This document shows positions 30,048 to 38,846 of a DNA stretch of 64,000 nucleotides, piece by piece (position 1 is the stretch's first letter; the number at the start of each line of letters is the position of its first letter). Made by a program: the position numbers and the translations under genes. The stretch is from a bacterium. GTDB taxonomy: Bacteria; Hinthialibacterota; Hinthialibacteria; OLB16. The stretch is from contig JAJVIK010000004.1 of assembly GCA_022072055.1 (NCBI GenBank), positions 212,820-276,819 on the forward strand, given 5' to 3'. The notes under the pieces were generated by a model. The model was not told the origin of the DNA. It worked only from the letters and a program-made list of their open reading frames with translations, and did no database searches.

Positions 30048-30130
30048 TGGCTTTCCTTGGTGATCGCCCGTGTAATTCCGGATAAACCCGCAACGGGCCG
30101 CCGGATTCAGTTGGCACGAAAGGAGACCTT

Positions 30131-30154
30131 ACTATACAGAAGGCCCATCGTCAA
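30131..30154 (-). promoter_or_regulatory. possible promoter upstream of rpsL
   Basis: Reading the reverse strand, TTGACG (30154-30149) is followed by TATAGT (30136-30131). Both hexamers resemble sigma-70 boxes but the spacer is only 12 bases, shorter than the usual 16-18, so they may not work as a pair. The rest of 30,048-30,332 holds the str leader and the upstream region of the divergent secreted-protein gene; nothing else convincing was seen. Confidence 0.3.
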
Positions 30155-30332
30155 GGATCGAGACCCCCGAAACCATTTGAATCGCGGTAGGGGATGTTAA
30201 GTTAAGGCGGATCAAAAGGTTTGGCGGCTTGCCGAATCAGCGCGCGCACCCTCCATGGGTGCAACTCCTCTCGGCTTCTTGGATTGTTCGTCGGGGGGTA
30301 GAATACCTCGATTCATCACGGAGGTGATTGAG

Positions 30333-30920
30333 TTGACCTCGTTGGTTCTTGTAGGAGTTATTCTCCTGACAGGTTCAACCCTTGTGGCCACCGCTCAGGA
30401 GGTTTCCCCGACGCCAACACCTCAGGATTTCCCATGTTCCTTTTTCACGTTCTACTTTGGGGGTTTGGTCTATGACGCCGCGGATGGCGTCGCACACCCC
30501 ATCGTGGGGGCCTCCATCGAAGCGACCGTGACCGTCACGTCAGGGGGCTGCTATCCCGGGGTCCACCACGCCACCTCGGGTGAGGATGGACGCTATGCGT
30601 TTGGGATCGCCTCTCATGACACAAACCCGGTGTTTCTGCGGGTTCAGGCCGAGGGTTATTCCGACTACCAAGCGCATATCGGGGCCTTATTGTGGCTTGG
30701 GCAAAATGAAGATGTCCCGATGCCGCGGGCGCCAACGCCGACTCCGACCTTCGTGAATCCAGGCTCCGATATCAACCGGGATCGGAGGGTGGACTTCCTG
30801 GACATCCTCCTTCTGATTCTGGATTGGAAAAGAAGCGCCGGACTCGGGCTATCCAGTCGGTTGGACGTCGGGATCATGGGTCCCACTCGGACGCCAATCC
30901 CAACGGTGGTTCCTCATTAA
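30333..30920 (+). CDS. secreted protein with CarboxypepD_reg-like domain and dockerin-like repeat
   Basis: TTG at 30333 lies eight bases after GGAGG and begins a signal peptide (LTSLVLVGVILLTGSTLVATAQ), giving 195 residues. After a TPTP linker, residues about 38-128 resemble a carboxypeptidase-regulatory beta-sandwich (GLVYDAADG, GASIEATVTV, TSGEDGRYAFGI, FLRVQAEGYSDY). A second APTPTPTF linker leads to DINRDRRVDFLDILLLILDW, an EF-hand/dockerin type I-like calcium loop occurring once rather than as the usual pair. It ends with another Thr/Pro tail. The product is probably extracellular; role unknown. Its stop overlaps the mutL end by four bases, tail to tail. Confidence 0.65.
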   Translation: MTSLVLVGVILLTGSTLVATAQEVSPTPTPQDFPCSFFTFYFGGLVYDAADGVAHPIVGASIEATVTVTSGGCYPGVHHATSGEDGRYAFGIASHDTNPVFLRVQAEGYSDYQAHIGALLWLGQNEDVPMPRAPTPTPTFVNPGSDINRDRRVDFLDILLLILDWKRSAGLGLSSRLDVGIMGPTRTPIPTVVPH

Positions 30921-32833
30921 CCGCGCTCAAACCACTTGTCCATTTCCCTCCGGGTGATCTTCCAGATCGGGGGGCGTCCGTGCGGGCAGGTGGCCAGCGC
31001 GGGGGTGTCGGTATACTGGTCGAGAAGGTCCTGCATCTGTTCGAGAGAGAGGGCCTCGCCCGCCTTGATCGCGCTCCGGCAGGCCATCCGCGCCAAGACT
31101 TTTTCAGCGCGGTCAGGTAGCGGGGCGATGTTTCCCTGCTCCGCGAGATCATTGAGCGCATCCTCGACAAGTCCGGCGACATCCGCCAGCCCCACCCCCT
31201 CGGGGACCGCGCGGACCACAAAGGTGGTGTCCCCGAAATGCTCCAGGTCCAGTCCCACGGCTGAAAAGAGGTCCAAGGATTCGAGGAGGTTCCCCTTGCG
31301 GTGAGCCGGAATCTCCACCGTGACAGGGAAGAGCAGCCGTTGACGGGTCACTGTTCGGGCCTCGTACTCCGTGCGGAGCTTTTCGAAGCGGAGGCGCTCA
31401 TGGAGGGCGTGCTGATCGAAGACCGACATGGCCTCCTCGGACTCAGCGATGATGTAGCTGTTGAACACCTGCGCCACCGCGCGCCAGGCGGGGGCGCGAA
31501 GCGGAGAGGGCCGAGCCGGGGTTAGGCTCGGCTGGGTCCCACCCTTCGAGAGCGGCGCGCGGTTCAGAGTCTCAATCCGCTCGAGCGGCTCCAACTCTGG
31601 AGCTTGGCGGGACCACTCGATCGGGGCCCCCTCCATGTCCTGGATTGGCGTGGAAGTCGGGAGAGCGCGCTGGTTTTCAGCGCCCGCGGGGGGAGTCCAG
31701 GGAGCTGACTTCGGAACACTCAAACTCGGCTCGGGAGGAATCACTTTCTCGCGGGGCGGCTCCGCGAATGGAGGAAAGGACTCGGCAAGCTCGCGTGACT
31801 GTGAAGCGGTCTGGAATTCAGGGACCGGCCCCTGCGCGGGGAGGGTCACCCCGGAAAGCGCCTCGCGGATGGCGGTGTAGAGACAGTTCCAGACCAAGCG
31901 TTCATCTCGAAAGCGGATCTCCTCCTTGGAGGGGTGGACATTCACATCCACCGATTCCGGGGCGAGCTCGAGAAACAGGACAGTGACCGGATACCTGCGC
32001 TGTGGAAGACTGGCTCGATATGCCTCCGAAAGCGCGCGAAGGAGCAACCGGTCCCGGACAAAGCGGCGGTTGACATGGAAATAGATGTCCGCGGCGGAGT
32101 TGCGATGAGTGGTGGGGCGACTGGTGAAGCCGGTGACCTGGATTCGGTCGTTGGCGAATTCCACCGGGAGGAGCTCCTCCACCAGGTCGCGCCCGAAGAT
32201 CTGAACCAGGCGGTCCAGGGTGCTCGGGACCGCGGTCAGGTTGCGCGCGCGCTTGCTGTTGTGCGAAATCTCAAGGTGAAGGGACGGGTGCGCGATGGCG
32301 GTCCGGAGGAAGATCTCGGAAACACGGTCCATTTCGGTGGAAGGACTCTTGAGGAACTTCCGCCGGGCGGGGGTGTTGAAGAACAGGTCCGAGATGGTCA
32401 CCGAGGTTCCGGGCGGGCACCCCACCGGCTCCAGCGCGGTCACCTCCCCGCCTACAGCTAGCAGGCGCGAGCCTTCGCGCGCCCCCTGTTCGCGTGAAAT
32501 CAGCTCGACCTTGGAGACCGAGGAGATCGCCGCGAGCGCCTCGCCGCGAAAACCGAAGGTGCGAATCGCGACCAGGTCGGCCTCCGCCTCAATCTTGCTG
32601 GTGGCGTGACGGCGCAAGGCGATGGGGAGCTCCTCGCGGGACATCCCGCATCCGTCATCCACGACCCGAATCTTCGAGTTCCCGCCCTTATCCACCTCCA
32701 AGCGAATCCGTCCGGCGCCGGCATCCAGGGAGTTCTCGATCAGTTCCTTGACCACCGAGGCGGGACGCTGAACCACCTCGCCCGCGGCGATCTGGGAGGC
32801 CACCACTTCCGGGAGAATTTTGATTCGGGACAT
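30917..32833 (-). CDS. mutL: DNA mismatch repair protein MutL (endonuclease type)
   Basis: 638 residues. The GHKL ATPase motifs are ELIENSLDAGAGRI, DDGCGM and TFGFRGEALAAI; FFNTPARRKFLKS and VDVNVHPSKEEIRFRDE complete the N-terminal half. A Pro-rich linker spans roughly 335-440. The C-terminal dimer domain carries DQHALHERLRFE (the DQHAx2Ex4E nicking motif), ACRSAIKAGE and CPHGRP, so this MutL should have metal-dependent endonuclease activity, unlike E. coli MutL. No mutS is nearby. It follows the DUF5615 gene by 72 bp on the same strand. Confidence 0.96.
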   Translation of the reverse strand: MSRIKILPEVVASQIAAGEVVQRPASVVKELIENSLDAGAGRIRLEVDKGGNSKIRVVDDGCGMSREELPIALRRHATSKIEAEADLVAIRTFGFRGEALAAISSVSKVELISREQGAREGSRLLAVGGEVTALEPVGCPPGTSVTISDLFFNTPARRKFLKSPSTEMDRVSEIFLRTAIAHPSLHLEISHNSKRARNLTAVPSTLDRLVQIFGRDLVEELLPVEFANDRIQVTGFTSRPTTHRNSAADIYFHVNRRFVRDRLLLRALSEAYRASLPQRRYPVTVLFLELAPESVDVNVHPSKEEIRFRDERLVWNCLYTAIREALSGVTLPAQGPVPEFQTASQSRELAESFPPFAEPPREKVIPPEPSLSVPKSAPWTPPAGAENQRALPTSTPIQDMEGAPIEWSRQAPELEPLERIETLNRAPLSKGGTQPSLTPARPSPLRAPAWRAVAQVFNSYIIAESEEAMSVFDQHALHERLRFEKLRTEYEARTVTRQRLLFPVTVEIPAHRKGNLLESLDLFSAVGLDLEHFGDTTFVVRAVPEGVGLADVAGLVEDALNDLAEQGNIAPLPDRAEKVLARMACRSAIKAGEALSLEQMQDLLDQYTDTPALATCPHGRPPIWKITRREMDKWFERG

Positions 32834-32905
32834 CGGAGGGTTAGTTTTTCACGGGGAATTGCGTTTGAGAACACTCCGCTGGATCAACCTTCCAAGGAAT
32901 CGCTC

Positions 32906-33238
32906 CTAACGTCTGACCTCGATGAGTCGGTTGCCGGATTCCAGCTGTTGAAGGATGGTGGGCCAGAGTGGAGCAAGCCAAGCGTTCAACGCGCTATTGG
33001 TGCAATTGCCGATCCTCAGCCAGATGATTTGAGGGCCATCCTCGGTCCTGAAGGTCCGTTCGGCGAAGTCCTCATCCTTCGTAAGGAGGATCAGTCCGCC
33101 TGCCCGAGCATAGTCCCAGATCGCGCTGTCCTCCGCTTCTCTGAGACCAACTTCACGGACTGTCTCCGCATCGTAACCCTGCTCCTTGATGAACCGCGCC
33201 AGACCGGGGGGCAGCTGTGCGTCCACCAAGAACCTCAT
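32906..33238 (-). CDS. DUF5615-family PIN-like protein (putative toxin)
   Basis: 110 residues. MRFLVDAQLPPGLARFIKEQG with Asp6, the SAIWDYARAGGLILLTKDEDF segment (KDxDF) and the later IIWLRIGN strand match DUF5615/Mut7-C-like PIN-fold proteins, thought to be nucleases. It begins one base after the DUF433 gene ends, so the two are translated together. Such pairs are commonly described as toxin-antitoxin modules; activity here is inference. Confidence 0.8.
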   Translation of the reverse strand: MRFLVDAQLPPGLARFIKEQGYDAETVREVGLREAEDSAIWDYARAGGLILLTKDEDFAERTFRTEDGPQIIWLRIGNCTNSALNAWLAPLWPTILQQLESGNRLIEVRR

Positions 33239-33239
33239 T

Positions 33240-33461
33240 TCAAACCCCCATCAAAACCGGATGGTCAAAATACCGCGCGGCGTAAGCCAAGCAGGCTTGG
33301 ATATCCTCCGGTTCAAGGTCGGGGAAATCATTCAGAATGTCTTCCCTGGAAACACCACAGGCCAGCATCTCCAAGACATCCACCACACGAATTCGCATCC
33401 CCCGAACGCAAGGGCGTCCCCCGCATTGCGCCGGATTCACGGTGATTCGATTCAGGTCCAT
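33240..33461 (-). CDS. DUF433 protein (putative antitoxin)
   Basis: 73 residues. ITVNPAQCGGRPCVRGMRIRVVDVLEML is the DUF433 signature (a winged-helix DNA-binding fold), followed by GVSREDILNDFPDLEPEDIQACLAYAARY. It is the upstream partner of the PIN-like gene and probably neutralises it and represses the pair. The usual T in RGTRI is M here. Confidence 0.82.
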   Translation of the reverse strand: MDLNRITVNPAQCGGRPCVRGMRIRVVDVLEMLACGVSREDILNDFPDLEPEDIQACLAYAARYFDHPVLMGV

Positions 33462-33536
33462 CCTCGCGCCTCCGCCACCATTCTACACAAATCCGCCCGG
33501 GATTCCCCCCTGACGATTGGGGATTGAGGGTTGGCC

Positions 33537-34781
33537 TCACGGATCCTCGGGGACCGGTTGAGGCGGGATTGAGGCCAAGCTCCCATATCGCCTCAGGTTC
33601 GGCCAGAAACAGGCGGCAAGTAGAACCACCGCGAGGGTTCCCAAACCCCCGCTCACCACCGAAAAGGTCGGACTGAAGAGCCAGGCCACGGTCCCGGACT
33701 CAAACCCGCCCAGCTCGTTGGAGGCCCCGATGAACATCCCGTTCAGCGCCGAGACCCGCCCGCGCATCGAGTCCGGGGTGAGGGTCTGAACCAGGGTGTG
33801 GCGGATCACCACGCTCACCTGATCGAATACTCCGAGTAGCAGCAACGACAAAAGGGAGAGGGGAAAGCTCCGGGATAGCCCGAAGAGGATGGTGGCGGAA
33901 CCGAAAGCGGCCACCACCAAGAGCAGAGTCCGGCCCGCCTTTTGAATCGGCGGGCGATGCGCCAGGTAAGCCCCCATCAGGCAGGCCCCCACCGCGGGCG
34001 CGGCCTGCATCCATCCGAGACCGGTCGCCCCCACCTGAAGGATGTCCTTGGCGTACACCGGAAAGAGGGTCACCGCGCCGCCGAAGAGCACCGCGAACAT
34101 GTCCAGGGTAAGCGCCCCGAGGAGCACTTGGTTATGTTTCAGGAATCCGATCCCGGCCAGTAGGCCCCTCAGAGTGATCGAATCCGGCGGAGTTTCGTGG
34201 GGGCGGTGTGTCACTCCTCGCAGGAGCAGCAGGAACCACAGGGTCCCCAACCCATCCAGGATGTAGACCAACGCGGGGCTGTGGGTCAGCGCAATCAGGA
34301 CTCCCCCCAGAGCGGGTCCGGCGATGGCCACCAACTGGAAGCTGGTCATGGCCCAGGCCACCGCGTTGGGGAAGTCTTCGGGGGGGACAATCCGAGGGAG
34401 GATGGCGGACTTGGCCGGCTGGCGGAACGCGCGCCCGACTCCGTGAGCGAACAGGCATCCATACAGAGCAGGGACCGGCGCGCTTGTGAGGGAGATAAGC
34501 GCCAGCCCGGCGGAGGAGGTCACGCTGAGCGCAAGGGACCAGGAAAGGACCCGTTTGCGGTCGTACGAGTCCACAATATGTCCGGCGACAAGCGCCAGCG
34601 CGAGGACTGGAGCGACCTGAGTCAATCCCACCAAACCGAGGGCGAGGGTGTCATTGGTGCGCTCGTAAATTTCCCACAGGATCGCCACGCTCTGCATCTG
34701 CATTCCCAGCAGGGCGACCAGGTTCCCGGTGAGATAGAGGCGGAAGTTCCGATGTCGAAGGGCGGCGTAGGGATCGTGCAC
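33537..34781 (-). CDS. MFS transporter, EntS/DHA3-like
   Basis: 414 residues with about twelve hydrophobic helices. N-terminal ALRHRNFRLYLTGNLVALLGMQMQSVAILWEIYE and the loop GHIVDSYDRKRVL (GxxxDxxxRKR, motif A) are typical of DHA3 exporters such as EntS. QPAKSAILPRIVPPEDFPNAVAW and RGRVSALNGMFIGASNELGGFE support this. Substrate unknown; export of a siderophore-like or drug-like molecule is possible. It is an inner membrane protein, separated by 75 bp from the downstream DUF433 gene. Confidence 0.85.
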   Translation of the reverse strand: MHDPYAALRHRNFRLYLTGNLVALLGMQMQSVAILWEIYERTNDTLALGLVGLTQVAPVLALALVAGHIVDSYDRKRVLSWSLALSVTSSAGLALISLTSAPVPALYGCLFAHGVGRAFRQPAKSAILPRIVPPEDFPNAVAWAMTSFQLVAIAGPALGGVLIALTHSPALVYILDGLGTLWFLLLLRGVTHRPHETPPDSITLRGLLAGIGFLKHNQVLLGALTLDMFAVLFGGAVTLFPVYAKDILQVGATGLGWMQAAPAVGACLMGAYLAHRPPIQKAGRTLLLVVAAFGSATILFGLSRSFPLSLLSLLLLGVFDQVSVVIRHTLVQTLTPDSMRGRVSALNGMFIGASNELGGFESGTVAWLFSPTFSVVSGGLGTLAVVLLAACFWPNLRRYGSLASIPPQPVPEDP

Positions 34782-34853
34782 GGCGCGATGGATGGATGGG
34801 GAAAAAACCCCTAATTCTCCGCGGTGGCCGTCCTCAAGGCCCCGACGGCAACC

Positions 34854-35534
34854 TCAGTAAGCACCCCACCGCCTTCGACGTGAATAGGGCCTCAGGATCT
34901 CTCCCATCAAAACCGCGTTCGCGAGCGGGTTCGGCAGCAGGTTCGGGAACTTGCCGGGGTGGGCGGGGCGATGCGCGGAGGAGGCGGCCATCCGCCGAAC
35001 GGCGGGCGGGGATTCCGCGCGCGGCTTGGGCTGGAGCGCCGGTTCCGGTCGACTCACCCTCGCCGGCTGGGAAATGGGTTGGGGAACCGGCCGCGGGCTT
35101 GGCGCGGGGCGACGCTCCATCGGTCGCGGAATCGGGAACGGCGCGGGGCGTTCACGGGGCGGAAGCGGAGGGAAATCCGGCGCGGTTCGCCCCGGGGGCT
35201 GACCCGGAGCCTCCGCCTGGGGTGGGCGCGACTCCGGAGCGGGCTTGGTCGGCGCGCCGATCAGTTCTTGGAGCTGACGCTGCAAATCTTCCCAGGTGGG
35301 CGCGCCCTTGGGGACCTCCCGCGCCGGAGGGGTGGAAGGAGCCTGTCCGCGCGGTCGCGCGGGAGGGGCGGACGGCTCCCGCTCCACCAGGACCTCAAAC
35401 TCTTCTTCGTCGACCAGTTCCTGGAGCGCTTCCTCGAATTCCTGCTGGGCCTGACGCTTGCCGGTAAAGACATTCTGCACCACCCAAACAAGGATCACTC
35501 CGATGGTGACGAGTAGCCCGATCAGGTCTTCCAT
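34854..35534 (-). CDS. proline-rich single-pass membrane protein in the FloA/NfeD operon
   Basis: 226 residues. Residues 3-22 (DLIGLLVTIGVILVWVVQNV) form an N-terminal membrane anchor, followed by an acidic coiled stretch (EFEEALQELVDEEEFEVLVE). Residues 53-190 are a Pro/Arg/Ala-rich linker of low complexity, with WEDLQRQLQELIG around 81-93. The C-terminus ends in LANAVLMGEILRPYSRRRRW, a compact amphipathic motif resembling short C-terminal tags I recall in other PVC proteins. It starts 18 bp after floA, so it is probably co-transcribed. No known domain; a scaffold or partner of FloA is a reasonable guess. Confidence 0.6.
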   Translation of the reverse strand: MEDLIGLLVTIGVILVWVVQNVFTGKRQAQQEFEEALQELVDEEEFEVLVEREPSAPPARPRGQAPSTPPAREVPKGAPTWEDLQRQLQELIGAPTKPAPESRPPQAEAPGQPPGRTAPDFPPLPPRERPAPFPIPRPMERRPAPSPRPVPQPISQPARVSRPEPALQPKPRAESPPAVRRMAASSAHRPAHPGKFPNLLPNPLANAVLMGEILRPYSRRRRWGAY

Positions 35535-35552
35535 GACTTCGCCGCCCTCGGC

Positions 35553-36599
35553 TTACCGGCTCGGACTGGCTGGCGGCAGGGTGGTTCCACCCGCGGGTGG
35601 AGCGCCGCCTGTCGAATCCGCGATCGAGCTGCGCATCTGAGTGTCGGCCTGGATGTTGCGCATCTGGTAGTAGTCCATGACACCGAGGTTTCCGGCGCGG
35701 AACGCCTCGGCCATGGCGAGCGGAACCTGGGCTTCGGCCTCGATCACCTTGGCGCGCATCTCCTGGGTGCGGGCGATCATTTCCTGCTCCAGCGCCACGG
35801 CGGTCGCGCGACGTCCCTCCGCCTCGGCCTGACGAAGCTTCTTGTCGGCCTCGGCCCGCTCGGTTTCCAGGAGCGCGCCCACGTTGGCCACATTCCCCAT
35901 GCCCGCCACCGAAACATCCGCGATGTCGATGGAGACAATCTCAAAGGCGGTCTGGGAGTCCAGGCCGCTGTCGAGCACCTTCTTGGAGATCCGGTCGGGG
36001 TTCTCCAACACATCCTTGTAGGTGTTGGAGGAGCCGATGGCGCTCACAATTCCCTGCCCCACGCGGGCAATGATAGTCTCCTCGGTGGCCCCACCTACGA
36101 GGCGGTCGAGGTTGGAGCGCACGGTGACGCGGGCCTTGACCAGGAGGCGGATGCCATCCTTGGCAACCGCGTCCAGCATCGCTGTCCCGCCTGTCTGAGT
36201 GGGGCAATCGATAACCCGTGGATTGACCGAGGTGTGGACCGCTTCGACCACGTTGCGACCGGCGAGGTCGATGGCCGCCCCGCGTTGGAAAGTGAGCGGG
36301 ATGTTGGCCTTGTCGGCGGAAACCAGGGCGTTCACCACCGCATACACATTGCCCCCGGCCAGAAAGTGCGCCTCGAGCATATCGGGAGTGAGGTGAATGC
36401 CCGCCTTGTGGGCGTTGATCAGCGGGTTCACGATGGCGTGGGGAGGGACCCGGCGGATGCGCATCCCGATCAGGTTGAAGATCCCAATGTGCACCCCCGC
36501 GAAGGTCGCCGCGAGCCACAGGCGCACAGGCACCATGTAGAAGAAGAACAGCAGGAATACGGCGGAGACGACCAACACCAAGCCGAGATAGGGTTCCAT
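35553..36599 (-). CDS. floA: flotillin-like protein FloA
   Basis: 348 residues from the ATG ending at 36599, eight bases after GGAG; a GTG directly before it is an alternative. An N-terminal membrane hairpin ([20 protein letters not shown]) precedes the SPFH-like core with [57 protein letters not shown] and [19 protein letters not shown]. An Ala/Glu-rich coiled coil ([20 protein letters not shown]) drives oligomerisation. FloA marks membrane microdomains in Bacillus. The gene follows a short nfeD, the classical partnership. Confidence 0.95.
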   Translation of the reverse strand: MEPYLGLVLVVSAVFLLFFFYMVPVRLWLAATFAGVHIGIFNLIGMRIRRVPPHAIVNPLINAHKAGIHLTPDMLEAHFLAGGNVYAVVNALVSADKANIPLTFQRGAAIDLAGRNVVEAVHTSVNPRVIDCPTQTGGTAMLDAVAKDGIRLLVKARVTVRSNLDRLVGGATEETIIARVGQGIVSAIGSSNTYKDVLENPDRISKKVLDSGLDSQTAFEIVSIDIADVSVAGMGNVANVGALLETERAEADKKLRQAEAEGRRATAVALEQEMIARTQEMRAKVIEAEAQVPLAMAEAFRAGNLGVMDYYQMRNIQADTQMRSSIADSTGGAPPAGGTTLPPASPSR

Positions 36600-36622
36600 C
36601 ACAAGGTCTCCTTTGGTTTCCA

Positions 36623-36646
36623 GATGCCCCCGGAGGCATCCTCCGG
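36623..36646 (-). promoter_or_regulatory. two mutually exclusive hairpins before floA
   Basis: CCGGAGG (36630-36636) pairs with CCTCCGG (36640-36646). Alternatively GATGCC (36623-36628) pairs with GGCATC (36635-36640). The two cannot form together because they share bases 36635-36640. They lie between the short nfeD gene and the floA ribosome-binding site, so they could tune FloA translation; no ligand-binding element was recognised. Confidence 0.35.
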
Positions 36647-36677
36647 TGCGGGTACTATTATCGATTCGAGCCGGGTT

Positions 36678-37166
36678 TCAAGCGGTTTCTCGCGCCCGAA
36701 CCACGACCCGATTGCCGCTGACCTCTTCCACCCGGATGGGGGTTCCCTTGTCGAGGAAACCGCCATCCGTGACAACGTCGATCCGCCGCCCCTCGATGGT
36801 CGCGACCCCCGCCGGACGAAGTTCCGTGAGAGCCACGCCGGTCTTGCCGATCAGCGCCAGGAGCTCCGAGGGCTGGGAGGTGAAGCCCGCCTCCCGCGCC
36901 GCCTCGGTGGAGAGGCTGATCAGCCGCCCCATGCGGGAGCGAGGAAAATACCGAAGCCAGAGCGCGAAGAAGACCATCCCAGCCGCGAGGCATGCGAAAC
37001 CGAGGGGAATTCCGACCTCGGTTCCATAGGTCACGGTGGCGGCGATCACGGCGGACACCACCAACAGAGTCCCCGTGATGCCGATCACCCCCCCGGGCAC
37101 AAAGATCTCGATCACACAAAGGAGGAACCCCAGGATGATCAGACCGGCGATGAAAGCCGGGCTCAT
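36678..37166 (-). CDS. short NfeD-like membrane protein
   Basis: 162 residues. Three or four hydrophobic helices (FIAGLIILGFLLCVIEIFVPGG, ITGTLLVVSAVIAATV, FACLAAGMVFFALW) precede a C-terminal OB-like domain (LIGKTGVALTELRPAGVATIEGRRIDVVTDGGFLDKGTPIRVEEV), the NfeD pattern. The ATG overlaps the stop of the long NfeD gene (ATGA, 37163-37166). In other bacteria the soluble NfeD OB domain binds the flotillin partner. Confidence 0.9.
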   Translation of the reverse strand: MSPAFIAGLIILGFLLCVIEIFVPGGVIGITGTLLVVSAVIAATVTYGTEVGIPLGFACLAAGMVFFALWLRYFPRSRMGRLISLSTEAAREAGFTSQPSELLALIGKTGVALTELRPAGVATIEGRRIDVVTDGGFLDKGTPIRVEEVSGNRVVVRARETA

Positions 37167-38746
37167 GCCGATTTCCTTGACGGGATCACAATCACCCGGA
37201 GCCCCTCGATCCGCTCGACCTCCACGACCTGGTCCTGTTCGATGAATTCCCCTTCGGTGACCACATCCACGCGCTTCCCCTGGATCATCGCGAAGCCTCC
37301 GGGACGGAGCGGCGACAGGGCCCTGCCGACCTGCCCCACCAGCGTGGCGCGCGAATGGGTGTCGTGCGAAGTGTAGCCGCTCGCGGCCTCCAGCGACATG
37401 GCCAGCGACATGCCCACTCGCTCCATGGTGTTCGAGCGCGGCAGGTATTTGAGGATCGCAAACAGAAGCAGAATCGAGCCGATCAGGATCGCGAAGGTCT
37501 GCATCAGCGGAACCATGAGATGGACCTCGGGGATAAAGAGCGGATTGTTGATCGGAACCCGCAGGAGAGTCAGAATCAGACCGATGACCATGAGGAGGAT
37601 TCCGGCTGTCCCGAACAGCCCGAATCCGGGGATGATAAAGATCTCCACTCCGAGCAGCGCGAACCCGATGAAGAACAGGATCGCCCCCTCCAGCCCCGCG
37701 AGATGAGCGATGGAGTGACCCCAAAACACCAGCGCCATGAGAATCAGCCCCACGGTCCCGAAGAAGCCGAAACCCGGTGTCTTGTATTCGATGAACAGCG
37801 CGGCGAGTCCGAGCAGGGTGAGAAGACTCGCGATCGCGGGACGACTGATAAAGGCCGCGACCTCCTCGGCCCAATTGCTCTCGAAATTCCTTCGCCGCGC
37901 GCCCTTGAGACTGAGCATCTCAAGGACCTCATCGAGGCTTTCGGCGATCCCCGAGGCAAAACCGATCTTGACCGCGTTGTCGGCGGTCAGGGTGAGCAGC
38001 TCGCCGGTTGTGGAGCGGACACTCCCATCCGCGCTGGTGTAGGTCTTCTTGGGATCAATCATGGCCCGGACCGCATCCAGCGGATAGCCGTTTTTCTTGG
38101 CCGCGCGCTCGCCGTAGGCCCGGACCACGGTGAGGACCTTTTCCGGGGCCTCCTTGATCTCGCCGGGGGCCATGAAGATCGGCTGACAGTCCCCGACCAG
38201 CGCGGTGGAGCGCATAAAGATCTTCTGGGTTGAGATCGCGATCAACATCCCGGCGGAAAGCCCCTCGTTCTTGATCCATGTCGCGGTCGGGACCTCGGCC
38301 TCAAGGAGGGTCCGGGAGATCTCCTCGGCGATGGCGAGCTCCCCTCCGGGGGTGTCCATCTCCAGAAGGAACAGGTCGGCGCCCTCTTTCTTGGCCTCGG
38401 CCAGTCCCCGCTTGAAGATGGTCATCATGATACTCTGAACCTGATTCTCAATCGGAAGGATATAGACCAGCGGGTCTCGGCCCTCGTCCTTGCCGGTTTC
38501 CGATTTCGCGCCCGATTCCGGAGCGCGGGGTTCGTTCTCCAGCGTGGAAGTGGCCTTTTGAATGAAGGAATCAACGTGCTCAAGGACCTTGTCGGCGGCC
38601 TGGTCCCATTCCCGGACAACCCGGTCGATCTGCTCCATCCCGGGCAAGGAGGGTGAGGAGGGCGCGGGATCCTCGGCAAACACGGGAACAGGGAGCAGGA
38701 TGCCGACCCCCAAGAGAAGCAGTGCGTAGGCGCGCGGTGATGGCAT
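37163..38746 (-). CDS. long NfeD protein with ClpP-like serine protease domain (NfeD1b-type)
   Basis: 527 residues from the ATG ending at 38746, with GAGGGAAA upstream. A signal peptide (MPSPRAYALLLLGVGILLP) leads to a periplasmic ClpP-class domain: VYILPIENQVQSIMMTIFKRGL, LLEMDTPGGELAIAEEI and NEGLSAGMLIAIST, where the Ser of SAG is the expected nucleophile. Several membrane helices follow (LLTLLGLAALFIEYKTPGFG, IFIIPGFGLFGTAGILLM), then a C-terminal OB domain (LVGQVGRALSPLRPGGFAMI). Such proteins degrade membrane substrates near stomatin/flotillin partners. It is the first gene of the four-gene operon. Confidence 0.9.
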   Translation of the reverse strand: MPSPRAYALLLLGVGILLPVPVFAEDPAPSSPSLPGMEQIDRVVREWDQAADKVLEHVDSFIQKATSTLENEPRAPESGAKSETGKDEGRDPLVYILPIENQVQSIMMTIFKRGLAEAKKEGADLFLLEMDTPGGELAIAEEISRTLLEAEVPTATWIKNEGLSAGMLIAISTQKIFMRSTALVGDCQPIFMAPGEIKEAPEKVLTVVRAYGERAAKKNGYPLDAVRAMIDPKKTYTSADGSVRSTTGELLTLTADNAVKIGFASGIAESLDEVLEMLSLKGARRRNFESNWAEEVAAFISRPAIASLLTLLGLAALFIEYKTPGFGFFGTVGLILMALVFWGHSIAHLAGLEGAILFFIGFALLGVEIFIIPGFGLFGTAGILLMVIGLILTLLRVPINNPLFIPEVHLMVPLMQTFAILIGSILLLFAILKYLPRSNTMERVGMSLAMSLEAASGYTSHDTHSRATLVGQVGRALSPLRPGGFAMIQGKRVDVVTEGEFIEQDQVVEVERIEGLRVIVIPSRKSA

Positions 38747-38846
38747 GGGTTTCCCTCGAGTCATCCCACCGGATTGTACAGCGGCGAGGGGTCAACCTGC
38801 AATCAGCGCGCAAAAAGGAATTCAGGAAGCGGGCCGGGGCGTGATG

